Assembly: GCA_002238685.1 (NCBI GenBank)
Contig: MPMV01000010.1
Location: 54,868 to 118,867, forward strand
Length of the DNA stretch: 64,000 nt
Reading direction: 5' to 3'
DNA from: a bacterium EF100-94H03 bin56
GTDB taxonomy: Bacteria > Pseudomonadota > Alphaproteobacteria > SP197
This document shows positions 54,231 to 63,486 of the stretch, piece by piece; the first letter of the stretch is position 1, and every line of letters begins with the position of its first letter. The translations under genes and the position numbers were made by a program. Under the pieces are notes generated by a model. That model was not told the DNA's origin and made no database searches. It saw only the letters and a list, made by a program, of their open reading frames with translations.

Positions 54231-54817
54231 GCCCCTCCTGTCGCGATGACAAGGGGATCGTCGGGAGACAGCTTCGCGTTGTCGTCCACGGTGAGCATCA
54301 GCAGTCCATACCGCGGCATCCTGACGGGCGGTGCACCGGTGAAGTCCCAGCCGGTGGTTGCCGAAAGGGCGGCGCGCATGACACCGCGGTGCGTCACGGC
54401 GATCGTGTTGCGGCCGTCAGCCGCAAGATCCCGGACAAGATCGAGGAATCGGCAGCGGACTTCCCGGGGGCTTTCGCCGTCAGCCGGGCGGAAGTCGAGA
54501 CCCGCTGCCTCGTTGGTGGCCATGGCCGATGGATCGGCATGGCGCAGACTGTCGAGTGTCTTGCCTTCCCAGTTGCCCCAGTCCATTTCGCGCAGACGCG
54601 GGTCGATCTCCGGGTCTCGCAAGCCCGCCAGTGCGGCCGTTTCCAGCGCTCTCAGCATGGGACTCGAAAGCCGCCGCCAGCCGTACAGGCGATCAGGCAG
54701 CCGCCAGGCCCTGGCCGCGGCCCTGCCGGCCCTCGAGAGGTGTGTGTCACTCAGCCCCTGGAGCCGGCCGGCCTCGTTCCACGTTGTCGGCGCATGTCTC
54801 AGAAGCGCGAGTTTCAC
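54227..54817 (-). CDS. histidine phosphatase family protein
   Basis: Phosphoglycerate-mutase-like phosphatase of 196 residues. The phosphohistidine motif is LLRHAPTTWNEAGRLQG near residue 7, and the second catalytic His is in TIAVTHRGVMRA. It starts at GTG 54817, overlapping the upstream glycosyltransferase stop (GTGA). In a glycan cluster it may remove phosphate from a sugar phosphate intermediate, which is inferred from position. Confidence 0.9.
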   Translation of the reverse strand: MKLALLRHAPTTWNEAGRLQGLSDTHLSRAGRAAARAWRLPDRLYGWRRLSSPMLRALETAALAGLRDPEIDPRLREMDWGNWEGKTLDSLRHADPSAMATNEAAGLDFRPADGESPREVRCRFLDLVRDLAADGRNTIAVTHRGVMRAALSATTGWDFTGAPPVRMPRYGLLMLTVDDNAKLSPDDPLVIATGGA

Positions 54818-55917
54818 GGACGCATCTCCAGCACCCGGGCGAGAACGCACCGGGCGGCATCGGTCGAGTGGTGCCGAAGGACATGGCGTCGTCCGGCATC
54901 GCCCATGGACCGGCGCAAAGCGGGATCGTCGAGCAGTCGGGAGACGGCCGTCGCCAGTGATGCCGCGTCACCTGCCGGCGCCAGAAGACCGGTGCCGCCA
55001 TGGTTGACGATCTCGCCAACCCCCGGCACGTCACCGGCGGCCACCGCGCATCCGCAGGCCTGGGCGAGAAGGATCGCCATGCCGTAGGCCTCGTTGATGG
55101 CGGGCCATATGAAGAGGTCGCATCCGGCCATGATCCGGCGGATCAACTCCTCGTCGAGGACCCCGGCGAAGACGGCGCGGCCGGCAAGGAGGTGTTCGAC
55201 CTCGCCCCGGGACGGGCCATCGCCGATGACGAGAAGCTGCAAGTCGTCGCGGTCCAGTGTGACGAGGGTCCGTGCCAGGACCCGGTAGGATTCGAACTTG
55301 TCACCGGGACGCATCATGGCCACGGTGACGGCGATGATGCGATCCCCGTCAAGACCGAAGTCGCGGACAAGGCCGAGGCGTGCCTCCCTCCTCCCGGTGA
55401 AGACGTCCGTGGCGTCGATGAAGGGGGGCAGACGCACGATCTTCCGGCGCGGCAGACCTGCGGCGAGGAGGCCCCTTTCGTCCTTGAGCGTCATGGCCAG
55501 CAGGGCATCGGCACGCTCGATGGCCGCCCGGGCATGCGCCCAGGGGCGCCGCCACCGGCCGTTGGCCTGGGCCGGGGATATCGACGGTTCGGCAACGACA
55601 TAGGGAATCTTGAAGGTGTCGGCGATGGCCGGTCCGAGATGATCCGGCGCCTTGTGATAGAGATGATAGGTAAACCAGACGTGCGGCGGATGGTCCTGCC
55701 AGCAGGCGAGAAGGCGTTCCCTTTCCCGGATCGCCGCGTTCAGTATCGCCTCCTGTCGTTTCTCGTTGCCAGCCTCCCATGTGCGCAGCGTCGAGGCGAT
55801 CTCCACGTCGTGTCCAAGCTCCCCGAGAAGGCGCAGGAACTGGCGTGCCATCGTTCGATCACCTGAGGGCCGCCCATGGTCCGGCGCCTTCATGGGCGCA
55901 TGGAAGGCTATTCGCAT
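54814..55917 (-). CDS. GT4-family glycosyltransferase
   Basis: Glycosyltransferase of 367 residues with GT-B fold. It starts MRIAFHAPMKAPDHGRPSGDRTMAR, has HVWFTYHLYHKAPDHLG in the acceptor domain, and the donor-site ExxxxxxE motif in INEAYGMAILLAQACG. VAAGDVPGVGEIVNHGGTGLL follows. ATG 55917 overlaps the next gene by 10 bases; a longer open frame upstream would run deep into that gene and is unlikely. It is retaining by family. Confidence 0.9.
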   Translation of the reverse strand: MRIAFHAPMKAPDHGRPSGDRTMARQFLRLLGELGHDVEIASTLRTWEAGNEKRQEAILNAAIRERERLLACWQDHPPHVWFTYHLYHKAPDHLGPAIADTFKIPYVVAEPSISPAQANGRWRRPWAHARAAIERADALLAMTLKDERGLLAAGLPRRKIVRLPPFIDATDVFTGRREARLGLVRDFGLDGDRIIAVTVAMMRPGDKFESYRVLARTLVTLDRDDLQLLVIGDGPSRGEVEHLLAGRAVFAGVLDEELIRRIMAGCDLFIWPAINEAYGMAILLAQACGCAVAAGDVPGVGEIVNHGGTGLLAPAGDAASLATAVSRLLDDPALRRSMGDAGRRHVLRHHSTDAARCVLARVLEMRP

Positions 55918-57146
55918 TCCACCCCGCTCGACGCAAAGAGCTCGACAAGCCTGTCGATGCCACTCTCCATGGAAAAATCGGTTCTCACGCGATTCTCCCC
56001 GTTGCGTCCCATGCGGTCGCGCAGCTGCGGATTGCGGACAAGGTGGCACAGCCGGGAGGCCAGTGCCGGGGCATCGCCCGGGGGAACCAGGCAGCCGTTG
56101 ACATCGTCTCTCACCAGTTCACTGACCGCCGAGACATCCGTTGTGACCACCGCCAGGGCCTGGCTCTGCGCTTCGAGGAGAACGTTGGGAAGTCCGTCAC
56201 GGTCCCCGTCACGGGCGATGACCGGCGCCAGCACGAAGAGATCGCCGTTCCGGAGAGTTTCCAGGATCTCGTCCTGGCGTCTGGCGCCGAGCCACGTGAT
56301 TCGCCTTTCCAGTCCTGCCCGGCCGGCCGTTTCGACGAGGGAGGCGAGCAGCGGTCCGTCGCCGGTATGGGTGAGGTGCCAGTGGAGATCGTCTGGCAGC
56401 AGGGCCAGCGCTGCAAGAAGTGTGCCGTACCCCTTCTTCTCGACGGCCCGTCCCACCGTGACAAGGCGCACGGGATCATCCGGATTGCTGCCGTCGCGGT
56501 TCGACGGGGGACGAACCGGTGATGGCCATCGCGCCTGATCGATCCCGTGATAGACGAGACGGACACGTCGTCCCGGAACCAGGGACTCGAGCCAGTCGCG
56601 GTTCGTTGCCGTACAGGTCACGAGCCAGCGGCAGCCGGATATCTTGTCCGCAAGATCGCGGCGGGGTGTGGTGTAGATGTCCCTCGCGTGGGCCGACGCC
56701 GACCACGCCAGCCCGGTCATCATCGCCGCATAGCGGGTGACGGATGCCGGGGTGTGGAGAAAATGGGCATGAAGATGGTTCACGGCAGGCGCGATCTCCG
56801 TGGCGACCACACAGGCCTGGCCAAATCGCCGCACCCGGTTGCGGGTCGGGTCCCGCCAGAGATCGGCGAGCCAGTGCCGCCTCGCGCAGGCGTAGCCGGG
56901 CAGTTTCCGGGCCCGCCGCCAGGCTCTCCAGGTTCGTCCGGGTTCCTCGTGAAGATATTCCGGAAGCCATGTGACCGGCGCCCGCACGGCATCGTGAATC
57001 GCGTGACGATCCGCCGTCGATGGATGGCGCAGGGAGACGATCCGGATGTCGAGACCGCGCTGCTCCAGGGCCAGGATCTCCTGGGCGATGAAGGTCTCGG
57101 ACAGTCGGGGCCAGCCCTTCACCACGAAGGCAACGTTACCGGGCAC
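55908..57146 (-). CDS. GT4-family glycosyltransferase (colanic-acid/exopolysaccharide type)
   Basis: Glycosyltransferase of 412 residues. The opening NVAFVVKGWPRLSETFIAQEI is characteristic of exopolysaccharide GT4 enzymes such as WcaL/AmsK. HLHAHFLHTPASVTRYAAMM and YHGIDQARW follow, then the C-terminal RLVTVGRAVEKKGYGTLLAAL and the donor motif DGLPNVLLEAQSQ. It is the first gene of the ten-gene minus-strand operon ending at 45892. The 91-base gap to the divergent MFS gene must hold both promoters. Confidence 0.9.
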   Translation of the reverse strand: MPGNVAFVVKGWPRLSETFIAQEILALEQRGLDIRIVSLRHPSTADRHAIHDAVRAPVTWLPEYLHEEPGRTWRAWRRARKLPGYACARRHWLADLWRDPTRNRVRRFGQACVVATEIAPAVNHLHAHFLHTPASVTRYAAMMTGLAWSASAHARDIYTTPRRDLADKISGCRWLVTCTATNRDWLESLVPGRRVRLVYHGIDQARWPSPVRPPSNRDGSNPDDPVRLVTVGRAVEKKGYGTLLAALALLPDDLHWHLTHTGDGPLLASLVETAGRAGLERRITWLGARRQDEILETLRNGDLFVLAPVIARDGDRDGLPNVLLEAQSQALAVVTTDVSAVSELVRDDVNGCLVPPGDAPALASRLCHLVRNPQLRDRMGRNGENRVRTDFSMESGIDRLVELFASSGVECE

Positions 57147-57237
57147 GCGTCAGCAGCGCCCGGCCGGAGCGCCGGTATCGGACGCAGCCCCGGCGAAGTA
57201 GTCTGTCCCGGACACCGGACATCTGGACAGTTCCGTC

Positions 57238-58452
57238 ATGAGCAGCAGTTCCCCTTCGTTGCCCGGGAACGCCCCCGGACGGCGCACCATGATACGCAAT
57301 CTCGTCCTGCTGTTCGCGGGCAATGCCGTACTTGGCGCCCAGATGCCCATGCTCATCATCATGGGGGGGCTGGCCGGTGCCTACGTGGCGCCGGTGCCAA
57401 GCCTCGCCACATTCACCATTTCCCTGCAGATGCTGAGCGCCATGGTCACGGCCACCCCCATTTCCCTGCTCATGGGGCGATTCGGGCGGCGCGCCGGGTT
57501 TCTCGGCGGGGCCGCATGTGCCATGGCAGGAGGCTGGCTGGGCGCGGTGGCGCTCTTCGAACGGGATTTCATCTACCTGTGCCTCGCCCACGTGTGCTTC
57601 GGCGCCATGCAGAGCAGCCTGTGGTACTTCCGCTTCGCCGCCGCCGATGCTGCCCACGGGCCCTGGAAACCCAAGGCGATCGCCATCATCACCGGTTCGG
57701 GTCTGATTGCCGCCCTGCTTGGCCCGGAAATCCTGATCCACACCCGGGATCACTTCTTCCCCGTGCCCTTTGCCGGCGCCTATGCGTCCATCGTGGTCAT
57801 CTGTCTTGTCGGATGTCTTCCGGTTCTTTTCCTCGATCTTGCGAAACCTCCGCCGCGTTCGCGGGCAACGGCTCAGCCGCTGGGCCGGATCCTCGGCAGC
57901 CCGCCGGTGCTGACCGCCATCGTCTGCGCCGCCGCCGCCCATGCCATGATGGTGTTCGTGATGACGCCCACCGCCCTCGCGATGGCTGACTGCGGGCTGT
58001 CGACCGACCAGTCCGCCGACGTGGTGCGCTGGCACGTCGTCGCCATGTTCGGCCCGAGCTTCTTCACCGGATCACTGATCGCGCGCTGGGGATCGCGGCG
58101 CGTCATTGCCATCGGTCTTGTCCTGCTGGCGGCGGCGGCCATGGTCGCGTGGTCCGGTGTTGCCCTGGAGAACTTCTATCTCGCCCTGGTCCTGCTCGGG
58201 GTCGGCTGGAACTTCGGATTCATCGGATCGACAAGCCTGCTCGCAGAACATGTTCGGCCCGAGGATCAGTCCCGGGTCCAGGGACTCAACGAGACGTTCA
58301 TCGCACTCGGAGCCGCCGTTGCGTCCTTTGCCTCAGGCGCGCTGACCGTGACCCTGGGCTGGTCGACATTCATCCTGACCTCGATACCGCTCTTCGTCAT
58401 ACCGGCGCTGTGGCTCGCGCGGAGTGCGCTCGCCCGCCGCCATGCCAGCTGA
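57238..58452 (+). CDS. MFS transporter
   Basis: Integral membrane protein of 404 residues with about 12 hydrophobic segments. The short loop LMGRFGRRAGFLGG matches the MFS motif A region between helices 2 and 3, and ARWGSRRVIAIG is its repeat in the second half. YLALVLLGVGWNFGFIGSTSLL and EDQSRVQGLNE are typical of small-molecule exporters of this family. It is divergent from the glycosyltransferase operon and convergent with 58456-59685 with a 3-base gap. The cargo is unknown. Confidence 0.9.
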   Translation: MSSSSPSLPGNAPGRRTMIRNLVLLFAGNAVLGAQMPMLIIMGGLAGAYVAPVPSLATFTISLQMLSAMVTATPISLLMGRFGRRAGFLGGAACAMAGGWLGAVALFERDFIYLCLAHVCFGAMQSSLWYFRFAAADAAHGPWKPKAIAIITGSGLIAALLGPEILIHTRDHFFPVPFAGAYASIVVICLVGCLPVLFLDLAKPPPRSRATAQPLGRILGSPPVLTAIVCAAAAHAMMVFVMTPTALAMADCGLSTDQSADVVRWHVVAMFGPSFFTGSLIARWGSRRVIAIGLVLLAAAAMVAWSGVALENFYLALVLLGVGWNFGFIGSTSLLAEHVRPEDQSRVQGLNETFIALGAAVASFASGALTVTLGWSTFILTSIPLFVIPALWLARSALARRHAS

Positions 58453-58455
58453 CGG

Positions 58456-59685
58456 TCAACCCTGCCGGCGCAGGGCGTGGTGCCGGCGCGGGCTCGTGCG
58501 GGTTTCGGCGAGATGCATCCCGACCAGCCGATTGACATTCTCCAGGCCATCGAGGAGTCCCGGAACCACAACCTGGCCTGGACGGCGCTGTTGCGGGAGT
58601 TGGCGAATCGCCGTCGCCATCGCATCGGCCCGGGACGCGGCCTCTTCGGTCAGCATGGAGACAAGCCCGAGTTCGCGGGCGCGGCCGGCCCGGATGATCT
58701 GCTCGCGGCGCGGCGCCTGTCTTGGAACGATGAGCGCAGGCTTGTCGAATGACAGGATCTCGCAAAACGTGTTGTAGCCCCCCATGGCTACCACCCCCGC
58801 CGCCCGCGCCATCAGCGACTCGAGGTGGGTTTCGAAGGTGATGGCCGATACCAGTTCAAGACGGTCGACCCGTGTCTGAAAATCGGTCTTGACCTCGGGC
58901 TGCATGAATGGCCCGAAGACGACGAGAGCCGGCAATTCGGGCGCCATGGGGCATTCATAGGCCGCCAGCACCCGGTCGACCAGGAGGTCACCATCGCCTC
59001 CACCACCCGTGGTGACGAGCACAAAGGGCTCTTCAATGGCAGCGGGCAGTGCCGCCTCCGGAGTCAGCTCGGGCACCGTGCGCTTGAGATACCCGGTGTA
59101 GACCACCTTGCGGCGAACCGAGTCCGGCAGTTCGATCTCGGCGAGCGGATCGTGAATCTGGGGCAGGCCATAGACCCAGATCTCGTCGTAGAGATCGCTC
59201 AGGGCCGGCACGGCGTTCTTGCGTTCCCACTCCGGCTTGAGGAGCTCGGGATCGTCCATGACGTCACGCAGACCGAGAATGATCCTGGTGTCACGCTCCT
59301 TGAGCATGTCGATCGTCTCGCGGACCTCGCCCCGCAATCCGAGCGGCTCCTTGTCGACGAGAAAGATGTCGGGATCGAAGATCTCTGCAGTGTGCCGCAT
59401 GATGGATGCGCGCATTGCCATGGTCTGCTCGATGCCGAGCATCGGATTGAGCGGTGAGTACTCCCCGTTGCGCAGCTTGATGACACCGGGAACGCGCACG
59501 AAGTCCACCCGGGCACGGAAATCGAAGCTGCCAATGATGGGAAGGCCCGAGAGGATGAGGACCGTCAGGTTGTCGACGGCCCCCACCATGGCATGGGCAA
59601 TGGCCCGGCACCGGCGCAGATGCCCCAGTCCAAAACTGTCATGACTGTAGATCAGGACGCGCGGGCGCCCCGGCACCTTGCTCAT
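58456..59685 (-). CDS. MurG/GT28-like glycosyltransferase
   Basis: Glycosyltransferase of 409 residues. VLIYSHDSFGLGHLRRCRAIAHAM is the N-terminal glycine-rich motif. PFVLVTTGGGGDGDLLVDRVL begins the C-terminal domain and AAGVVAMGGYNTFCEILSFDKPALIVPR is the donor-binding segment. It is a diverged paralogue of 53097-54230 (GLGHLRR versus GSGHLKR; AMGGYNTFCEIL versus SQAGYNTVAELL). ATG 59685 is preferred over longer starts, which would cross into the promoter region of the divergent ABC-like gene. Confidence 0.88.
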   Translation of the reverse strand: MSKVPGRPRVLIYSHDSFGLGHLRRCRAIAHAMVGAVDNLTVLILSGLPIIGSFDFRARVDFVRVPGVIKLRNGEYSPLNPMLGIEQTMAMRASIMRHTAEIFDPDIFLVDKEPLGLRGEVRETIDMLKERDTRIILGLRDVMDDPELLKPEWERKNAVPALSDLYDEIWVYGLPQIHDPLAEIELPDSVRRKVVYTGYLKRTVPELTPEAALPAAIEEPFVLVTTGGGGDGDLLVDRVLAAYECPMAPELPALVVFGPFMQPEVKTDFQTRVDRLELVSAITFETHLESLMARAAGVVAMGGYNTFCEILSFDKPALIVPRQAPRREQIIRAGRARELGLVSMLTEEAASRADAMATAIRQLPQQRRPGQVVVPGLLDGLENVNRLVGMHLAETRTSPRRHHALRRQG

Positions 59686-59833
59686 GACACACCCGTCTGT
59701 TTCCAAAAAACGGCGCGCATCCTGCCACACTCGCTGGCCTGCCGTCACCGGATGAGTGCCGGAATATTCGGAGAGCCTTGATCCGACGCCGTGCCATCCT
59801 AGTATCCACGGAAGCGGTTTGCCGGCCGGGGCC

Positions 59834-62512
59834 ATGGAATCCACCATCTACAAGTTCATCTTCCGGTACTCGCGCAAGGAGCAGGTGTTCATCCTGCTCT
59901 TCACGCTGCTGTCCCTGCCGTTCTATTACGCCTCCCTCGACATTCCCAAGCTCATCGTCAACAACGTGCTGGCGGACCCGGAGTCCCTTGCGCCCGGTTC
60001 GGCCGACCTGCGCACGCTCGTCATCCTCGGCGTTCCCCTGGGCGAGATGGAGCGGCTGGGGCTTCTGGCCCTCTACTGCGGTCTCTTCCTGGCTCTCGTG
60101 CTCGCCAACGGCGGCTTCAAGTACGTCATCAACGTCTACAAGGGTCTTCTGGGGGAGCGCATGCTGCGGCGGCTGCGCTACCAGCTCTACAGCCGGATCC
60201 TGCGCTTTCCCTCGCCTCACTTCCGGCGCGTGAGTTCCGGCGAACTGATCCCCATGGTGACGCAGGAAGTCGAGCCTCTCGGCGGCTTTATCGGCGATGC
60301 CCTTGCCCTGCCGATGTACCAGGGTGGCCTCCTGATCACGGCTCTCTTCTTCATCTTCATGCAGGATCCCCTGATGGGCCTGGCCTCGGTGGCGCTCTAT
60401 CCCATGCAGGGCTGGATCATTCCGAAACTCCAGCGCCAGGTGAACCTCCTTGGCAAGGCGCGCGTCCAGGAAGTGCGCAAGGTCTCGGAGCGCATCTCGG
60501 AGACCGTTCAGGGAGTCGAGGAGTTGCACGCCAACGGCATGGCGCGCTGGGAGGCAGCCGAGTTTGCCGCACGCATGGGGCGGATCTTCGACATCCGCTA
60601 CCAGATCTACCGCAAGAAGTTCTTCATCAAGTTCCTCAACAACTTCCTGGCGCAGATCACACCATTCTTCTTCTACGCCATCGGCGGCTGGTTCGTGATC
60701 GATGGCTCGCTCACCCTTGGCGGCCTGGTTGCCGTCCTTGCCGCCTACAAGGACCTGCCGCCTCCCTGGAAGGAACTGCTCAATCACTACCAGATCCGCG
60801 AGGATTCCAGGATCAAGTACGACCAGGTCGTCACCCAGTTCGCGCCGGCCGGCATGAGAAGCGATGCCGTCGTCTTCGACGACCGCGAGGTCACGCCGTT
60901 CGAGGGGAGTCTGGTGGCAACCGGCGTGAAGTACAGCGAGGACGACGACACCCTCATCGATGGTCTCAATCTCGACATTCCGCTCGATCACCACGTCGCT
61001 GTCACCGGCGATGCGGTGAGCGGCCGGGACAGGATCGCGTCGCTGATGGCCCGCCTCGTTGACGCCGGCCAGGGCCGCCTCGCCTACGGCGCCGAGGACG
61101 CCGGTGATCTTCCGGAGGCCACCCTGGGGCGGCGGATCGGCTATGTCGGACCCTCGACGTCGCTGTTTTCCGCATCACTCCTCGACAATCTCCTCTACGG
61201 GCTGCGCCAGGCTCCTCAAGCACCCCGGAGTGTCCCGCAGGCGATGGAGGGTGTGGTTGCCCGCGAGGCGCGGGAGCGCCAGTTGACCGCCAACAGTCCC
61301 GATGACATCGAGGATGACTGGGTGGACCTTGGCCTGGCAGGCGTGGACAACAGGTCCGGACTGATTGACGCGGTGCGTCACGCCCTGGCCGTCGCCGATT
61401 TCGAGGATGATGTCTACCGCATGGGATTGAGGCGCCAGCTTGATCCCGCGGAGCGGCCCCGGGAGGCGGAAAGGCTCCTCGAGGCACGGCGCATTCTCGA
61501 GGAGCGCCTCGCGTCCGATACTCTCTCAGGCCTGGTCGAGCCCTTTGACCGGGGCACCTACAACACCAATGCCACGGTCGGCGAGAACCTGCTCTTCGGC
61601 ACCCCTGTCGGTGACACCTTCGACCTCGATCGCCTGCCGGAAAACGATCACATCATGTCTCTCCTCGCCGGAGCCGGGCTGACGGAAGAGTTCCTGGCCA
61701 TGGGCTGCGAGGTTGCCCGGACCATGGTCGAGCTCTTTGCCGATCTGCCGGCAGACCACGAGTTCTTTCTCCAGTTCTCCTTCATTTCACCGGACGATCT
61801 TCCCGAGTACCGCACACTGCTGGCAAAGGTGGAGCGCAGCGGGGAACAGGACCTCGACGAGCAGGAACGCCAGCGATTCCTCGCACTTCCCTTCCGTCTC
61901 GCCCCTGCACGCCATCGTCTCGGCCTGATCGACGACGCCATGCAGGTCCGGCTTATCGAGGTGCGTCACGCCTTTGCCGAAGGCCTGCCCGAAGACCTGA
62001 GGGGCGCCATCGCGTTCTTCGACCGGGCAGAGTACAATTCCGCGCTGTCACTCCAGGACAACATCCTCTTCGGCAAGATCGCCTGGGGCATGGCCGGGTC
62101 CCAGGCGAAGGTGGGGACCCTGATGGCCGACGTCATTCGCGACCTTGATCTTCGCCCGCTGGTGATCGAGCTCGGTCTGGAGACCGGGGTCGGTATCGGC
62201 GGCGCCCGTCTCACACCGGCACAGCGCCAGAAGACGGCCATCGCCCGGGCCGTCCTCAAGCACCCGGCCATCATGGTGCTCTCGGAAGCGACAGCCATGC
62301 TCGACGGGGCCTCCCAGGCTGCCGTCATGGACAATCTTCGCGAGGAGTTTCGTGCCAGGGCCCTGATCTGGGTGGTACACAGGCCGAGCGATGCGGCCCG
62401 GTTCGACCAGGTCCTTGTCATGAAGGACGGCAAGCTTGCCGAGAGCGGCACCTTCGCGGAACTCATGGACCGCACCGACTCGGTTCTCGCCAGCCTGGTA
62501 GCACATGAATGA
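59834..62512 (+). CDS. ABC-exporter-like membrane protein with degenerate, expanded ATPase domain
   Basis: Protein of 892 residues. Residues 1-330 form an ABC type I exporter membrane domain (helices around 15-38, 80-100, 160-185, 270-300; HANGMARWEAAEFAAR is a coupling-helix region). The ATPase-like part is abnormal. Walker A is GDAVSGRDR (about 392-400) without the invariant Lys, the Q-loop Gln of the usual VPQ reads GPS in IGYVGPSTSLFSASLLDNLLYG, and the signature LSGGQ is LTPAQRQKTAIARAV (793 on). Walker B ends VLSEATAMLDG, with Ser for Asp. The H-loop His (WVVHRPSDA) remains. Some 300 extra residues separate Walker A and signature, including two similar blocks FDRGTYNT...GENLLFGT and FDRAEYNS...QDNILFGK. 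It heads an operon with a cNMP-binding protein and a methyltransferase. Confidence 0.9.
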   Translation: MESTIYKFIFRYSRKEQVFILLFTLLSLPFYYASLDIPKLIVNNVLADPESLAPGSADLRTLVILGVPLGEMERLGLLALYCGLFLALVLANGGFKYVINVYKGLLGERMLRRLRYQLYSRILRFPSPHFRRVSSGELIPMVTQEVEPLGGFIGDALALPMYQGGLLITALFFIFMQDPLMGLASVALYPMQGWIIPKLQRQVNLLGKARVQEVRKVSERISETVQGVEELHANGMARWEAAEFAARMGRIFDIRYQIYRKKFFIKFLNNFLAQITPFFFYAIGGWFVIDGSLTLGGLVAVLAAYKDLPPPWKELLNHYQIREDSRIKYDQVVTQFAPAGMRSDAVVFDDREVTPFEGSLVATGVKYSEDDDTLIDGLNLDIPLDHHVAVTGDAVSGRDRIASLMARLVDAGQGRLAYGAEDAGDLPEATLGRRIGYVGPSTSLFSASLLDNLLYGLRQAPQAPRSVPQAMEGVVAREARERQLTANSPDDIEDDWVDLGLAGVDNRSGLIDAVRHALAVADFEDDVYRMGLRRQLDPAERPREAERLLEARRILEERLASDTLSGLVEPFDRGTYNTNATVGENLLFGTPVGDTFDLDRLPENDHIMSLLAGAGLTEEFLAMGCEVARTMVELFADLPADHEFFLQFSFISPDDLPEYRTLLAKVERSGEQDLDEQERQRFLALPFRLAPARHRLGLIDDAMQVRLIEVRHAFAEGLPEDLRGAIAFFDRAEYNSALSLQDNILFGKIAWGMAGSQAKVGTLMADVIRDLDLRPLVIELGLETGVGIGGARLTPAQRQKTAIARAVLKHPAIMVLSEATAMLDGASQAAVMDNLREEFRARALIWVVHRPSDAARFDQVLVMKDGKLAESGTFAELMDRTDSVLASLVAHE

Positions 62513-62530
62513 CATGGGAGGAGATGGCTC

Positions 62531-62986
62531 ATGAGTCTGCAGGAAGAAGTCGACCTGTTGCGCACCATCCCGCTGTTTTCGAGGATCGAGCCGAGCCGCC
62601 TCAAGCTCCTTGCCTTCACGGCCCAACGCCTGACGTTCGCCCCGGGGGATCTCCTGTGCCGCCAGGGCGACGAGGGTGATGCCGCCTACATCATCATCAC
62701 CGGTGACGCCGACGTCCTCGTCGAATCGGAGTCCGGCGCCGTGAAGGTGGCGACGCTGGGTCCCAACGATCTGCTGGGAGAGAATGCGATCCTGTGCGAC
62801 GTGCCGCGGACAGCAACGGTGAAGGCGGTGACGAAGGTGGAAACACTGATGATCTCCAAGGAACTCTTCTTCCAGCTGGTCAACCAGTTCCCGTCGATCT
62901 CGATCGAGATCATGCGCGAACTCGCCCGCCGCGTGGAGAAAACGACGACGATGCTGCGCGACGCCATGGCCAACCGAGAAACGTGA
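62531..62986 (+). CDS. cyclic-nucleotide-binding domain protein
   Basis: Stand-alone cNMP-binding domain of 151 residues with no DNA-binding helix-turn-helix. LLRTIPLFSRIEPSRLKLLAF, DLLCRQGDEGDAAYIIITGDADV and the phosphate-binding cassette GENAILCDVPRTATVKA are clear. It is 18 bases after the ABC-like gene behind GGAGGAG, so it is probably a regulatory partner of that protein. Ends in a helix (IMRELARRVEKTTTMLRDAM). Confidence 0.9.
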   Translation: MSLQEEVDLLRTIPLFSRIEPSRLKLLAFTAQRLTFAPGDLLCRQGDEGDAAYIIITGDADVLVESESGAVKVATLGPNDLLGENAILCDVPRTATVKAVTKVETLMISKELFFQLVNQFPSISIEIMRELARRVEKTTTMLRDAMANRET

Positions 62987-63486
62987 GCCGGCTCGACAGC
63001 GCCATCCGCCGCCTCGAGGCCCAGCGCCTGTGCCTCGACGAGGCCGCCGTCCTTGTCGCCGGCCGGCCCGGTCACATCCTTGAAATCGGGCTCGGCAACG
63101 GCCGCACCTACGACCACCTGCGCTGTCTCTTTCCGGAAAGGGACATCTACTGTTTCGACCGCCGGATCGCCGCCCATCCCGACTGCATCCCCGATGACGG
63201 CCACATGTTTCTGGGCGATCTTGCAGAGACACTCCCCCTTGCCGCGCACCGTCTCGGGCCGGCGGCCGTCCTTGCCCATGCCGATATCGGCTCAGGTGAT
63301 CGTCAGGCGAGCCTCGATCTCGCCATCCGGCTTGCCGAAGCCTTGCCGCCCCTTCTCGCCGGCGCCGCCGTCATCATCGGCGATCAGCCCCTTCCCAACA
63401 CCGCCTGGACCAGTCTCGATCTCCCCGCAGGCGTCGTTGCGGGCCGCTACCACATGTACCGGACAGCTCCACTCGCAGGAGCATAA
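62983..63486 (+). CDS. class I SAM-dependent methyltransferase-like protein
   Basis: Protein of 167 residues. ILEIGLGNGRTYDHLRCLFP is the SAM-binding motif I, and IYCFDRRIAAHPDC gives the acidic-end strand 2 region. HADIGSGDRQAS and AAVIIGDQPLP follow. It starts at GTG 62983, overlapping the upstream stop (GTGA). The stop TAA lies inside the tRNA-fMet 3' fragment, so the C-terminus may have been set by an integration event. The substrate is unknown. Confidence 0.8.
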   Translation: MSRLDSAIRRLEAQRLCLDEAAVLVAGRPGHILEIGLGNGRTYDHLRCLFPERDIYCFDRRIAAHPDCIPDDGHMFLGDLAETLPLAAHRLGPAAVLAHADIGSGDRQASLDLAIRLAEALPPLLAGAAVIIGDQPLPNTAWTSLDLPAGVVAGRYHMYRTAPLAGA

